A stretch of 64,000 nucleotides of DNA from an uncultured Prevotellaceae bacterium (GTDB lineage: Bacteria > Bacteroidota > Bacteroidia > Bacteroidales > Bacteroidaceae), in NCBI GenBank assembly GCA_902800495.1, contig CADCET010000010.1, positions 1 to 64,000 on the forward strand. Reading direction: 5' to 3'. Shown here piece after piece: positions 7,222 to 15,012 of this stretch. A program made the position numbers and the translations under genes. How positions within the stretch are numbered: the stretch's first letter is position 1; each line of letters starts with the position of its first letter. Below the pieces are notes generated by a model that was given only the letters and a program-made list of their open reading frames with translations, did not search any database and had not been told where the DNA came from.

Positions 7222-9780
7222 TTATAGTTCGATGGCGCGGAAGGAATAGGGCGGGAGGACGATGGCCGTGCCGGCCTCGCCGGTCTTGATGTCGAGGTGG
7301 CGGTCTTCGGGCTTGCCATTGAAGCCTTCGGTTCGGGCGGTGGCGGGGATGTCGAGGCCGTTGACGGTCAGCTGTAGCTCGCAGGGGAGGGCGTTGACCA
7401 GCTTCAGATAGGTGCGGCCGGTCTTCGTGTTCTTCACGACGCTGGCGCCGAGGCGGTGGAGCAGGTTTTTCCCTCCGGGGAAACCGGAGGGCACACTGAG
7501 GGCAGAGAAGATATACGTGTCGCCGCCGTAGACGGAGAAAAGGCGCTGGACGTGATAGGCCGGTGTGGGGCGCACCTCGGTGTTGGAGAAGTAAATCATG
7601 TCGGGGTTCCAGTTGGAATGGCCGTCCTTGCAGAGCATCGGGGCATACGAGGTCATCTCGACGATGTCGCCGTTGCGCTCGATGTCCGTCAGGTAGAGCG
7701 CCTCGGCCAGTGCCGTCTCTATGTTAGGACGCTTAGCCTTCGTTGAGGCTGCCCACTCGCCAAGATAGACCTTTGTAGCCCCACCTACTGCCCCCGAGGG
7801 GGCTTCTCTTGGATATTTGTCATAATAGTCGCGGTGGTGCATGAACCAGCCCGTCGACTCGTAGTAGTGCTCGTCGACCATGTATTGCAGGTCGGGGTTA
7901 CGGCGGGTGAACTCCCAGCCCTCCTGATAGTCGGCACTCGGCGCATGGAACGGGCCGACGGTGCCGCAGATCTTGATGTCGGGATATTGGGCGCGGATGG
8001 CGCGGGCAATCATCGTGAAACGCTCCTCGAAGACGGTGGAGATGATGTCCTCGTTGCCTATACCTATATATTTAAGGTTGAACGGGGCGGGATGGCCGGC
8101 GTCGGCACGCATCTTAGCCCATTTCGACGTAGCAGGGTCGCCGTTGGCCCAGTCTATCAGGTCGAGCAATTCCTGGATGTAAGCCGGCATATCGTCCATA
8201 GGTATGCCACCCTGCTGTCCGCCAATACCCTGAGCATTGTTGGCGGAGTTCTGACAGGGCACGCCGGCAGCCAGTACGGGCAACGGCTCGGCGCCGATGT
8301 CCTCGCAGAACTGGAAGTACTCGTAGAATCCCAGTCCGCGGGTCTGGTGGTAGTGCCAGATGTTGAAGTCGGGCTTGCGGTCCTGCAGCGGACCGACGGT
8401 ATGATTCCAATGATAGATGTTTTCAAGCCCCTGACCGTGACTCATGCAGCCGCCGGGGAAGCGTACGAACTTCGGCTTCAGGTCGGCAATGACCTGAGCC
8501 AAGTCGCGACGCAGGCCATTCTTGCGGTTCATGAAGGTCTCCTGGGGGAAGAGCGAAATCATGTCGACACCTACATGGGCCGCCTTCTTCGGGACGATGG
8601 CCAGACGGGCTTTCGTGTCGCTACCCTTGGCAGTGAGCACGGTCGTATATTGCTGCCAGTTGCCAGCCTGTGTCTTCAACTTACTGCTGGCCAGTACCTG
8701 GCCGTCTTGTCCCACGAGCTGAATTAAAAAGTCCTGCTTCTGGCCGCCGGCCAACACGTACATGGAGAAATCGTACTTCTTGCCTTTCTCCACGACAATG
8801 CCGTCCCAGCCCTCGTTCCACAGCGTGTCCTGTGGCCATAGAAGGGCATAGTGTGGATTGTTCGGACTGAGCGGATGCTCGGTAGCAATCTCTATCGGAC
8901 GGGCTGAGTGCCAGGCCGTAGTGGCGTTCCAACCGCCGTGGTCTTTTGCGGTGTATTCGAAGTCGCGGTTTTGTACCAGCTCGGCATAGAGGCCGCCGTC
9001 GGCGGCATAGCTGATGTCCTCGAAGAAGATGCCGATGAGCTTGTCGCTGATAGGTTTCTGCTGCGAGGGGGAGACCGTCAGCGTGGCCTTCAGACCCTCA
9101 GCGGGGAAACCGCTGAGCACAGTGGCGTCGTCGTGCATACGCTCGTTAGACTTGCGCCAGTCTTCGCCTGACTGACGGTAGTGCTGTTCGATTTTCGCCC
9201 ATTCCATCGCTGAAATCTCGAAGCTGTTACCCTCGTAGAGCTTGCCGTCGACGGTAGCTGTGTCGCGAATCCAGGCATCGTCACTGATCTGACTGGCACG
9301 GTCGGGGGTAAAGTCGCGGAAGTTCGGCGTGGCCGACGTCCAGCGTTTGCCTTCGGCCGATTTATAATAAATGTCGAATGTGCCGTCTGGATTCTCGAAC
9401 ACCACAGGCTCCAAGCACTGTTTGGTCGACATGATGGGGTAATCCTGCGGACGCCAGTTAACAAGGTCGCGGCTGTAGGCGGCAGCAAACTGCGGCGAGT
9501 GGTCGTTGACCTGAAACACCAGTCGCCACGTGCCATCCTTTGCACGGCAGACAGACGGGTGGAACATCCGCTTCTCGGCGCCCCACGTGCCGTAGTCCGA
9601 CGAACAGAGGCGACCAGCATGTTGCCACGCTTCGTTTTTCTCCACGGCGATGTGAAGACCGTCGCCCTGACCAGGCGAATAGATGAAAACTCGGCAGGTG
9701 TCACTTGTTTGTGCCCCTGACATCAGTGCGCTACTGAGCGCTAACACAGTAGCTAATAGCTTGTGATTCATTCGTGTCAT
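7222..9780 (-). CDS. GH51 arabinofuranosidase with N-terminal GH43-like propeller segment
   Basis: This 852-residue exported protein has a signal peptide ending near GAQT. Residues about 28-210 resemble a partial GH43/GH32-type propeller (CRAKDGTWRLVFQ, AAYSRDLVNWRPQDY, DGTFDIYYKSAEG), too short for a whole five-bladed domain and without a clear catalytic triad, so it may be a binding or remnant module. Residues about 230-852 are GH51: IGIFFEDISYAADGGLYAEL, acid/base in GIGNED (about 571-576), nucleophile in YLGEWAAS (about 670-677). Three palindromic insertions are read in frame: SGFPAE (about 222), REAPSGAVGGA (about 657-667) and PSGFPGG (about 764). The start is set by a 4-nt ATGA overlap with the upstream esterase stop. 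Confidence 0.88.
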   Translation of the reverse strand: MTRMNHKLLATVLALSSALMSGAQTSDTCRVFIYSPGQGDGLHIAVEKNEAWQHAGRLCSSDYGTWGAEKRMFHPSVCRAKDGTWRLVFQVNDHSPQFAAAYSRDLVNWRPQDYPIMSTKQCLEPVVFENPDGTFDIYYKSAEGKRWTSATPNFRDFTPDRASQISDDAWIRDTATVDGKLYEGNSFEISAMEWAKIEQHYRQSGEDWRKSNERMHDDATVLSGFPAEGLKATLTVSPSQQKPISDKLIGIFFEDISYAADGGLYAELVQNRDFEYTAKDHGGWNATTAWHSARPIEIATEHPLSPNNPHYALLWPQDTLWNEGWDGIVVEKGKKYDFSMYVLAGGQKQDFLIQLVGQDGQVLASSKLKTQAGNWQQYTTVLTAKGSDTKARLAIVPKKAAHVGVDMISLFPQETFMNRKNGLRRDLAQVIADLKPKFVRFPGGCMSHGQGLENIYHWNHTVGPLQDRKPDFNIWHYHQTRGLGFYEYFQFCEDIGAEPLPVLAAGVPCQNSANNAQGIGGQQGGIPMDDMPAYIQELLDLIDWANGDPATSKWAKMRADAGHPAPFNLKYIGIGNEDIISTVFEERFTMIARAIRAQYPDIKICGTVGPFHAPSADYQEGWEFTRRNPDLQYMVDEHYYESTGWFMHHRDYYDKYPREAPSGAVGGATKVYLGEWAASTKAKRPNIETALAEALYLTDIERNGDIVEMTSYAPMLCKDGHSNWNPDMIYFSNTEVRPTPAYHVQRLFSVYGGDTYIFSALSVPSGFPGGKNLLHRLGASVVKNTKTGRTYLKLVNALPCELQLTVNGLDIPATARTEGFNGKPEDRHLDIKTGEAGTAIVLPPYSFRAIEL
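7471..7491. repeat. In-frame hairpin element (GRRAA-loop family), copy 2
   Basis: An 8-bp perfect stem ccctccgg / ccggaggg encloses loop ggaaa, inside the second GH51 gene. The coding strand reads TCC GGT TTC CCC GGA (S-G-F-P-G), in the same frame and orientation as the other copies. Confidence 0.7.
7778..7806. repeat. C/G-rich palindromic element inside GH51
   Basis: Core gcccccgagggggc is preceded by gccccacctact. It is translated in frame as EAPSGAVGGA, between the active-site beta strands and just before the nucleophile motif YLGEW. It matches the element at 6686-6717 in the next gene. Confidence 0.72.
9097..9117. repeat. In-frame hairpin element (GRRAA-loop family), copy 3
   Basis: An 8-bp perfect stem ctcagcgg / ccgctgag encloses loop ggaaa. 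The coding strand reads AGC GGT TTC CCC GCT (S-G-F-P-A). It sits at the junction between the propeller-like segment and the GH51 domain. Confidence 0.7.
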
Positions 9781-11753
9781 AGTTTTTGTTCAAATGGACC
9801 TACCGGCAGACCCGCCAGACTGTAGGCATTTAGCTGGGTAGGATCGTCTTTCCATGCATGGCGCACACGGACAGGTGCGTCAATGGGAGAGTCGATGACG
9901 ATGGTACTACCCACGGCGCGTGCTGCGGCGTTTGAAAAGTGTCCGTCGGCCCCTGCGACTTCAAATTCGCAGACTGCGAGATTGGGGCGCAGTGGCTGGT
10001 CGAAAGTCAGCGTGATGGTGCGCCCTTCAACCTTGGTGCTGACGATTTCGGGCATCAGTTTCACCTTATTATTCTTATAGACGGTGCGGTCAAAGCAAAG
10101 ACCTATACGCTCGGCTACCTCACGCTTGCGCAAAGGATGGATGTCGACCGTCTCGCCAAGGTCGATGGCCGAAGCCAGTTCTACGTTGTACAGCTTTTGG
10201 GCAACGAGGCGCTGAGCCTCACGCACTTGTGCCCAGCCGGAGTGAGATACCGGCGCCGTCTGCGGCGTGATGGGTGACGGGTTGCCAGTCTGCTGACGTC
10301 CGTCGTGGTTAGCCAACTGCACAATGGTAAACGGCAGGTCAGGCTGCTGCCACAATTGGCGCCAGCCCGTGACGAGCATCGTCAGGCAGCGCTCGTAGGG
10401 ACGCGGATTGCCAGTGTTCGACTCGCCCTGATACCATACCACACCAGACAAGGCATAGGGAGCCAACGGATAGAGTACAGCGTTGTAAAGCGTTGTCGGC
10501 AGGTTTTGTAGGCTGACGTCGGCACTGGGACAAGATGGCATTTCTGCACCTGCATGATGCAGCCATGTCGTGCTCAGCGGAATGACGTCCTGAGGCAGTG
10601 GGTTCAGGCTCTGTCGGTCGTCGCCGAACGCAATGAGGTATGGCTTCTCTGGGATGAAGTGTACCGTACCATATTTATTAATAAAGCGGATGGTAATGAC
10701 GTTATCGCCCTCACGGAGCAGTCCTTCGGGCAGGTCATAACGGCGTGGCGGATACTGGTAGCCCGTGGAGCCAACCAGCTTGCCGTTGACGTAGGTGACA
10801 TCGCTGTCGAACAACGTGCCGAGCAGCAGGCGGGCTGGCTTGCCCGCATGGGCCTTGTCGACGGTGACGTGCTGGCGCAGCCAGATACTGCCAACAATGC
10901 CACGACCGCCATTTTTTGCCCATTCCATCGAGAATTGCTCCACTTTCTGCCAATTGGAATCGTTGTAATCAAAGGCGGTAAAGTCCTGCTGTTTTCCTGG
11001 ATCTTTCTCGTCCAGCAGTTTGCTCCACTGCTGGTTCATCAGCATATTGGCCCGCGACTGGCTACGCACGTATTCGTCGTTCTGGTAGAGGCGCGTCTTT
11101 TCGACCATCGTGGGATAGTCCTTGCTGAGTGAGTCGGCGCTGATCCACGCTTCGATAGGTGTGCCGCCCCAGCTGTTGACGATGATGCCTTGTGCTACGC
11201 CACTCTTTTCGAACATCCGACGGCCGAGGAAATAGCCCATGGCTGAGAACAGCCATGCGTTCTGCTTCGTAACGGGTTTCCAGTTGATGTTCGTCGGACG
11301 GATATCGTCACGCACGCCGTGGGTACTCGTCTCATTCTGTACGCGGAACAGGCGGATGCTTGGATTCTCGTAGCTGTCAATATCTTTTGTGTACCAGGGG
11401 TAGACGCGCTCCACCGTGACATCGATGTTCGACTGGCCTGAGAGCAGCCAGACATCGCCCACGAGGACGTTGTCAATGGTCAGTTCGTTAATGGTCAATT
11501 GATAAGGGCCGCCGGCTTTCATCTGCGGCAGGTCCACACGCCATTTCCCGTCGGCGTCCGCAGTGGTTGAGACCTGTTTCTTGCCTAATTTGACGGTGAC
11601 GGTCTCACCGGCATCGGCCTTTCCCCAAACAGGGATGGGCTTGCCGCGCTGTACGACCATACCATTCTGGAACAGTTGTGGTAATGTTACTTTAGCTTCA
11701 GCTACCAATGCGCAACAGATGGTTGCGATCCAAAGGAGAGGCATTCGCTTCAT
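9777..11753 (-). CDS. Secreted SGNH/sialate O-acetylesterase family protein
   Basis: This 658-residue protein has signal peptide MKRMPLLWIATICCALVAEA. It has an N-terminal beta domain (QNGMVVQRGKPIPVWGKADAGE), the block I serine motif LLSGQSN at about 101-107, WYQGESN at about 439-445 and the block V Asp-His motif DIHPLRKRE at about 536-545, the expected Ser-His-Asp arrangement. An inserted jelly-roll segment around 280-360 (WLRQHVTVDK...LPEGLLREGDNVITIRF) is usual for this family. It probably removes acetyl groups from plant glycans so that the downstream arabinofuranosidases can act. First gene of the minus-strand enzyme operon; a TAnnTTTG box lies about 40 nt upstream. Confidence 0.88.
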   Translation of the reverse strand: MKRMPLLWIATICCALVAEAKVTLPQLFQNGMVVQRGKPIPVWGKADAGETVTVKLGKKQVSTTADADGKWRVDLPQMKAGGPYQLTINELTIDNVLVGDVWLLSGQSNIDVTVERVYPWYTKDIDSYENPSIRLFRVQNETSTHGVRDDIRPTNINWKPVTKQNAWLFSAMGYFLGRRMFEKSGVAQGIIVNSWGGTPIEAWISADSLSKDYPTMVEKTRLYQNDEYVRSQSRANMLMNQQWSKLLDEKDPGKQQDFTAFDYNDSNWQKVEQFSMEWAKNGGRGIVGSIWLRQHVTVDKAHAGKPARLLLGTLFDSDVTYVNGKLVGSTGYQYPPRRYDLPEGLLREGDNVITIRFINKYGTVHFIPEKPYLIAFGDDRQSLNPLPQDVIPLSTTWLHHAGAEMPSCPSADVSLQNLPTTLYNAVLYPLAPYALSGVVWYQGESNTGNPRPYERCLTMLVTGWRQLWQQPDLPFTIVQLANHDGRQQTGNPSPITPQTAPVSHSGWAQVREAQRLVAQKLYNVELASAIDLGETVDIHPLRKREVAERIGLCFDRTVYKNNKVKLMPEIVSTKVEGRTITLTFDQPLRPNLAVCEFEVAGADGHFSNAAARAVGSTIVIDSPIDAPVRVRHAWKDDPTQLNAYSLAGLPVGPFEQKL

Positions 11754-11791
11754 ATCGATACTTGGTTTTTATAGTTATTGCAATTTGCGTA

Positions 11792-11799
11792 CAAAGATA
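11792..11799 (-). promoter_or_regulatory. Putative -7 promoter box for the glycan-enzyme operon
   Basis: TATCTTTG on the minus strand matches the Bacteroidetes -7 consensus TAnnTTTG and lies 38 nt upstream of the esterase ATG. No good TTTG -33 box is seen about 20 nt further up, so an activator may be needed. Confidence 0.55.
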
Positions 11800-11904
11800 T
11801 AAAAAAAAACGTTGAAATGGCTTTTTTTCTTTTTTTTTAGTCCAAATGATACATTTAAGAAGAATTCTGTGACATTTTTTCACGCTTTCTTCCATAGAAA
11901 TTAA

Positions 11905-11912
11905 TATCTTTG
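11905..11912 (+). promoter_or_regulatory. Putative -7 promoter box for the symporter-GH43-sigma operon
   Basis: TATCTTTG on the plus strand lies 38 nt upstream of the symporter ATG. It is divergent from the minus-strand box at 11792-11799, about 105 nt away, so both operons could share a regulator. No clear -33 box. Confidence 0.55.
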
Positions 11913-11950
11913 CACTCAAAAACCAAGAAACTATAAAAGCGTAATTGAAA

Positions 11951-13366
11951 ATGGCAACCACTTCTCAAGAATCGAAAGGCTTCTACAAGCTGTCGTGGGT
12001 GCAGCGCATCGGCTTTGGTGCTGGTGACCTGGCCCAGAATCTGATCTACCAGACCATCTGTATGTATCTGCTGTTTTTCTACACCGACGTCTATGTACTC
12101 GGTGGCGATGCAGCCAAGTCAGCCGGACTTGCCGGAACCATGTTCTTAGTCGTACGTTTGGTTGACGTACTCTGGGATCCCCTCGTCGGCACATTCGTCG
12201 ACAAACACAACCCCAGTCTCGGCAAGTACCGCTCTTACCTCGTGATGGGTGGTATCCCCTTGACGATACTGGCCATCCTCTGTTTCTGGAACGGTTTCGC
12301 CCCCTCGCTGATCTATGCCTACATCACATACGTCGGTATGTCGATGCTCTACACATTAATTAATGTGCCTTACGGTGCCTTGAACTCATCGCTGACACGC
12401 GACACTGACGAGATTACCATTCTGACCTCCGTCCGTATGTTCATGGCCAACGTCGGTGGTCTGGCCGTATCGGCTGGTGTGCCCATCCTGGTGGCTATCT
12501 TTGCCTCGTCGCAAACGCTGCCCATCGAGATGGCACTGTTTATGGGCTTGGGTTCTCTGCCCTCGTTCATCTTCATGCCTTTAGTACCTGCTATTAAGAA
12601 AAAGGTTGGCAAGAAGAACATGTTCTATATCTTCCTCACTGTCGCCATCCTGGGTATGGCCATGCTCTACATCATCAGCAAGATGGGCACCGTGAAGGAG
12701 AATATCACGCTGGTCTATATCGCCCAGTTCATCAAGTCGACGGGTGTCATCGTCGCTACAGGTTACATGTGGGCACTCATCCCAGAGGTTATCTCCTATG
12801 CAGAATACACGACAGGCCGCCGCATCGCCGGTATCGTCAACGCCCTGACGGGTATCTTCTTCAAGGCTGGTATGGCATTAGGCGGCGTCGTTCCCGGACT
12901 GGTGCTCGCCATGACCAACTACGTGCCTGCAGAGGAAGCTACGACACTGCCGAAAGACCCTGGTGCATGGTTTACAACGATGCTGATCTACTCGCTCGTC
13001 GGTCTCGGCCTTCTCATTTTCTGCTTCTCACAGACCAAAGAGCGCGTCGTTATGGATGCTTCGGAGTCGGAGAACGTAAAAGTCAGCGACCTGTGGATGG
13101 AGTTCATGCGTAACCGTCCTCTCCGCATCATCGCCCTGTTCTTCATCACGGCCTTCGCCATGATGTCTGTGGGTAATGCCGCCGGTGCCTACTTCATGAA
13201 CGATCTGGAACTCCAGGATCCGCTGGCACAGGAGGGTATCCGCTGGCTCGTCTGCATCATCCCCGCCCTGCTGCTTGTCCTGGCTATGTTCATCATCTCG
13301 AAGTATGAACTCAGCGACGAGGTCATCGACGACATTAACCGTAAGATAGAATCACGTAATCAATAA
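11951..13366 (+). CDS. GPH-family sugar:cation symporter (MFS)
   Basis: This 471-residue inner-membrane protein has about 12 hydrophobic segments. Family signs are the N-terminal IGFGAGDLAQNLIYQ, the DPLVGTFVDKHNPSLGKYRSYL loop (conserved D-x-x-x-G and R-x-R/K-x-W region of MelB/XylP-type carriers) and NVPYGALNSSLTRD. GPH carriers move melibiose, xylosides, arabinosides or uronides with Na+ or H+. With secreted arabinofuranosidases across the divergent promoter and a cytoplasmic GH43 downstream, short arabinose- or xylose-containing oligosaccharides are the likely cargo (inference). The ATG at 11951 is preferred over an in-frame TTG 6 nt upstream because of the A-rich leader. Confidence 0.9.
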   Translation: MATTSQESKGFYKLSWVQRIGFGAGDLAQNLIYQTICMYLLFFYTDVYVLGGDAAKSAGLAGTMFLVVRLVDVLWDPLVGTFVDKHNPSLGKYRSYLVMGGIPLTILAILCFWNGFAPSLIYAYITYVGMSMLYTLINVPYGALNSSLTRDTDEITILTSVRMFMANVGGLAVSAGVPILVAIFASSQTLPIEMALFMGLGSLPSFIFMPLVPAIKKKVGKKNMFYIFLTVAILGMAMLYIISKMGTVKENITLVYIAQFIKSTGVIVATGYMWALIPEVISYAEYTTGRRIAGIVNALTGIFFKAGMALGGVVPGLVLAMTNYVPAEEATTLPKDPGAWFTTMLIYSLVGLGLLIFCFSQTKERVVMDASESENVKVSDLWMEFMRNRPLRIIALFFITAFAMMSVGNAAGAYFMNDLELQDPLAQEGIRWLVCIIPALLLVLAMFIISKYELSDEVIDDINRKIESRNQ

Positions 13367-13427
13367 ATCGAATAATCGATTAAACGAATAAACGAATAAA
13401 CGAGAAATCGAAAAAACGAAAAGCAAT

Positions 13428-14465
13428 ATGGCAAAACTTCCGCGTTACCTATTCCCCAATGACTATATGGCCGACCCCTCGGCCAATGTGTTTAACGGAC
13501 GCCTGTACATCTATCCCAGTCACGACTGGGACGCCGGCGAGTGTTTCGACGACGACGGCGGTCACTTCCAGATGCGCGACTACCACGTGCTTTCGTGGGA
13601 TGACATCGAGAACGACGAGGCTACCGATCACGGCGTCATCCTCGACGTTGATCAGGTGAAGTGGGCCGAGAAGCAGATGTGGGACAACGACGTCGTCGAG
13701 AAGGACGGCAAGTACTACCTCATCTTCTCTGCCAAGGGTTACGACGGTGTGTTCCACCTCGGCGTAGCTGTGGCCGACAAGCCCGAAGGCCCGTTCGTAC
13801 CTCAGGATCAGCCCATCCGCGGCTCGTTCTCCATCGACCCCTGCGTCTTCAAGGACGACGACGGTCAGATCTACTGCTTCTTCGGCGGTCTCTGGGGTGG
13901 ACAGCTGCAGTGGTGGCGCCCGCTGCCTAATGGCCAGGCTCCTGTCCTCGGAAAGTACGGCGACGAGAACGGTCTTATCGACCTCGGTGCCGCTCCCGAC
14001 CATCAGGGTGAGCTCTTCACTCAGGCCGACTCTCCGGCTATTCCCAGTGCCGTGGTCCGTATGAGCGACGACGTCATGCAGTTTGCTGAGGCTCCGCGTC
14101 AGGTGGTCATCCTCGACAAGGACGGCCAGCCCCTGCGTGCTGGCGATCCGCACCGCTTCTTCGAGGCTTCGTGGATGCATAAGTACAACGGTAAGTACTA
14201 CTTCTCATACTCCACCGGCGACAGCCACTATCTCTGCTACGCCATCGGCGATTCGCCTTACGGCCCGTTCACCTATCAAGGCGTCATCCTCGAGCCCGTC
14301 GTAGGTTGGACCACCCATCACAGCATCGTGGAGTACAAGGGACAGTGGTATCTGTGCTATCACGACTGCGTGCCCTCGAACGATATCACCCACCTGCGTT
14401 CGCTGAAAGTGCAGCGCCTCTACTACAACGAGGACGGCACGATTAAGCCCGTTGTCAATGAATAA
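13428..14465 (+). CDS. GH43 family glycosidase, cytoplasmic (beta-xylosidase/arabinofuranosidase type)
   Basis: This 345-residue protein has no signal peptide. The five-bladed GH43 propeller is visible: MADPSANVFNGRLYIYPSHD with the base Asp near 13, SIDPCVFKDDDG with the pKa-modulating Asp near 137, and FFEASWMHKYNGKYYFSYS with the acid Glu near 245. The extended WWRPLPNGQAP loop and late TTHHSIVEYKGQWYLCYHD with its His are typical of the clade that includes cytoplasmic enzymes acting on imported oligosaccharides. It would finish what the symporter brings in. Downstream, the sigma factor ATG lies inside the end of this gene (8-nt overlap). The upstream 61-nt gap holds only an aataaacg-type A-rich repeat. 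Confidence 0.88.
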   Translation: MAKLPRYLFPNDYMADPSANVFNGRLYIYPSHDWDAGECFDDDGGHFQMRDYHVLSWDDIENDEATDHGVILDVDQVKWAEKQMWDNDVVEKDGKYYLIFSAKGYDGVFHLGVAVADKPEGPFVPQDQPIRGSFSIDPCVFKDDDGQIYCFFGGLWGGQLQWWRPLPNGQAPVLGKYGDENGLIDLGAAPDHQGELFTQADSPAIPSAVVRMSDDVMQFAEAPRQVVILDKDGQPLRAGDPHRFFEASWMHKYNGKYYFSYSTGDSHYLCYAIGDSPYGPFTYQGVILEPVVGWTTHHSIVEYKGQWYLCYHDCVPSNDITHLRSLKVQRLYYNEDGTIKPVVNE

Positions 14466-14955
14466 GAAATCACTTATTTCCAACTATTACTCAAGTCACC
14501 GAGCCGAGCTGCTGGCCTACGCCAGCGCTCGGTTGGGTGATTCGGACGAGGCTGAAGACATCGTCCAAAATACTTTTTTCCGCATCTTGACCACCAACAA
14601 GATGCTGACGGAGCAGACACTGCCTGCCCTCGTCTTCACCGTTTGCCGCAATTTGGTAAACGACCACTTCCGCCGTCGCGCCTTCCGCTACGAGTACGAG
14701 CACTATATCCAGAATACCTGTACGGGAAATTCCTCGATGGAATCGGTCTTTTTTGCTGCCGACATCATCGAGCAGATGGAACGTGGTCTGGCTCGCATCC
14801 CCGAAAACTGCCGTACGATCTACCGTATGCACATTCTCGGCGGCATGCGTGTCAGCGAAATCTCTGCTGAGACGGGCGAGAACTACAAAACCGTCGAGAA
14901 CCGTCTCGGCCTTGCCCGCCGAGAAATGCGCCACTACCTGCGCGCTGCGGTATAA
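14458..14955 (+). CDS. ECF-type RNA polymerase sigma factor
   Basis: This 165-residue protein shows sigma region 2 (EAEDIVQNTFFRILT, residues about 25-40) with the following LVFTVCRNLVNDHFRRR, and region 4 (IPENCRTIYRMHILGGMRVSEISAETGENYKTVENRL, about 115-152) ending in a basic helix. It is an ECF sigma factor of Bacteroidetes type. The ATG at 14458 overlaps the GH43 stop, so the two are co-translated; an upstream TTG at 14452 is less likely. ECF factors in sugar loci normally pair with a FecR-like anti-sigma and a SusC; neither is next to it here. It may control genes elsewhere, or this locus in a feed-forward loop. Confidence 0.88.
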   Translation: MNKKSLISNYYSSHRAELLAYASARLGDSDEAEDIVQNTFFRILTTNKMLTEQTLPALVFTVCRNLVNDHFRRRAFRYEYEHYIQNTCTGNSSMESVFFAADIIEQMERGLARIPENCRTIYRMHILGGMRVSEISAETGENYKTVENRLGLARREMRHYLRAAV

Positions 14956-14977
14956 GCAACAAAAGTTTACATCCCTG

Positions 14978-15010
14978 CGCGCGTGAATGAATGAGACGTT
15001 TTCACGCGCG
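14978..15010. terminator. Hairpin between convergent genes
   Basis: A 10-bp perfect stem cgcgcgtgaa / ttcacgcgcg with a 13-nt loop sits between the sigma factor stop and the M16 peptidase stop. It is a likely bidirectional transcription end, though a U-tract is weak. Confidence 0.6.
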
Positions 15011-15012
15011 AA

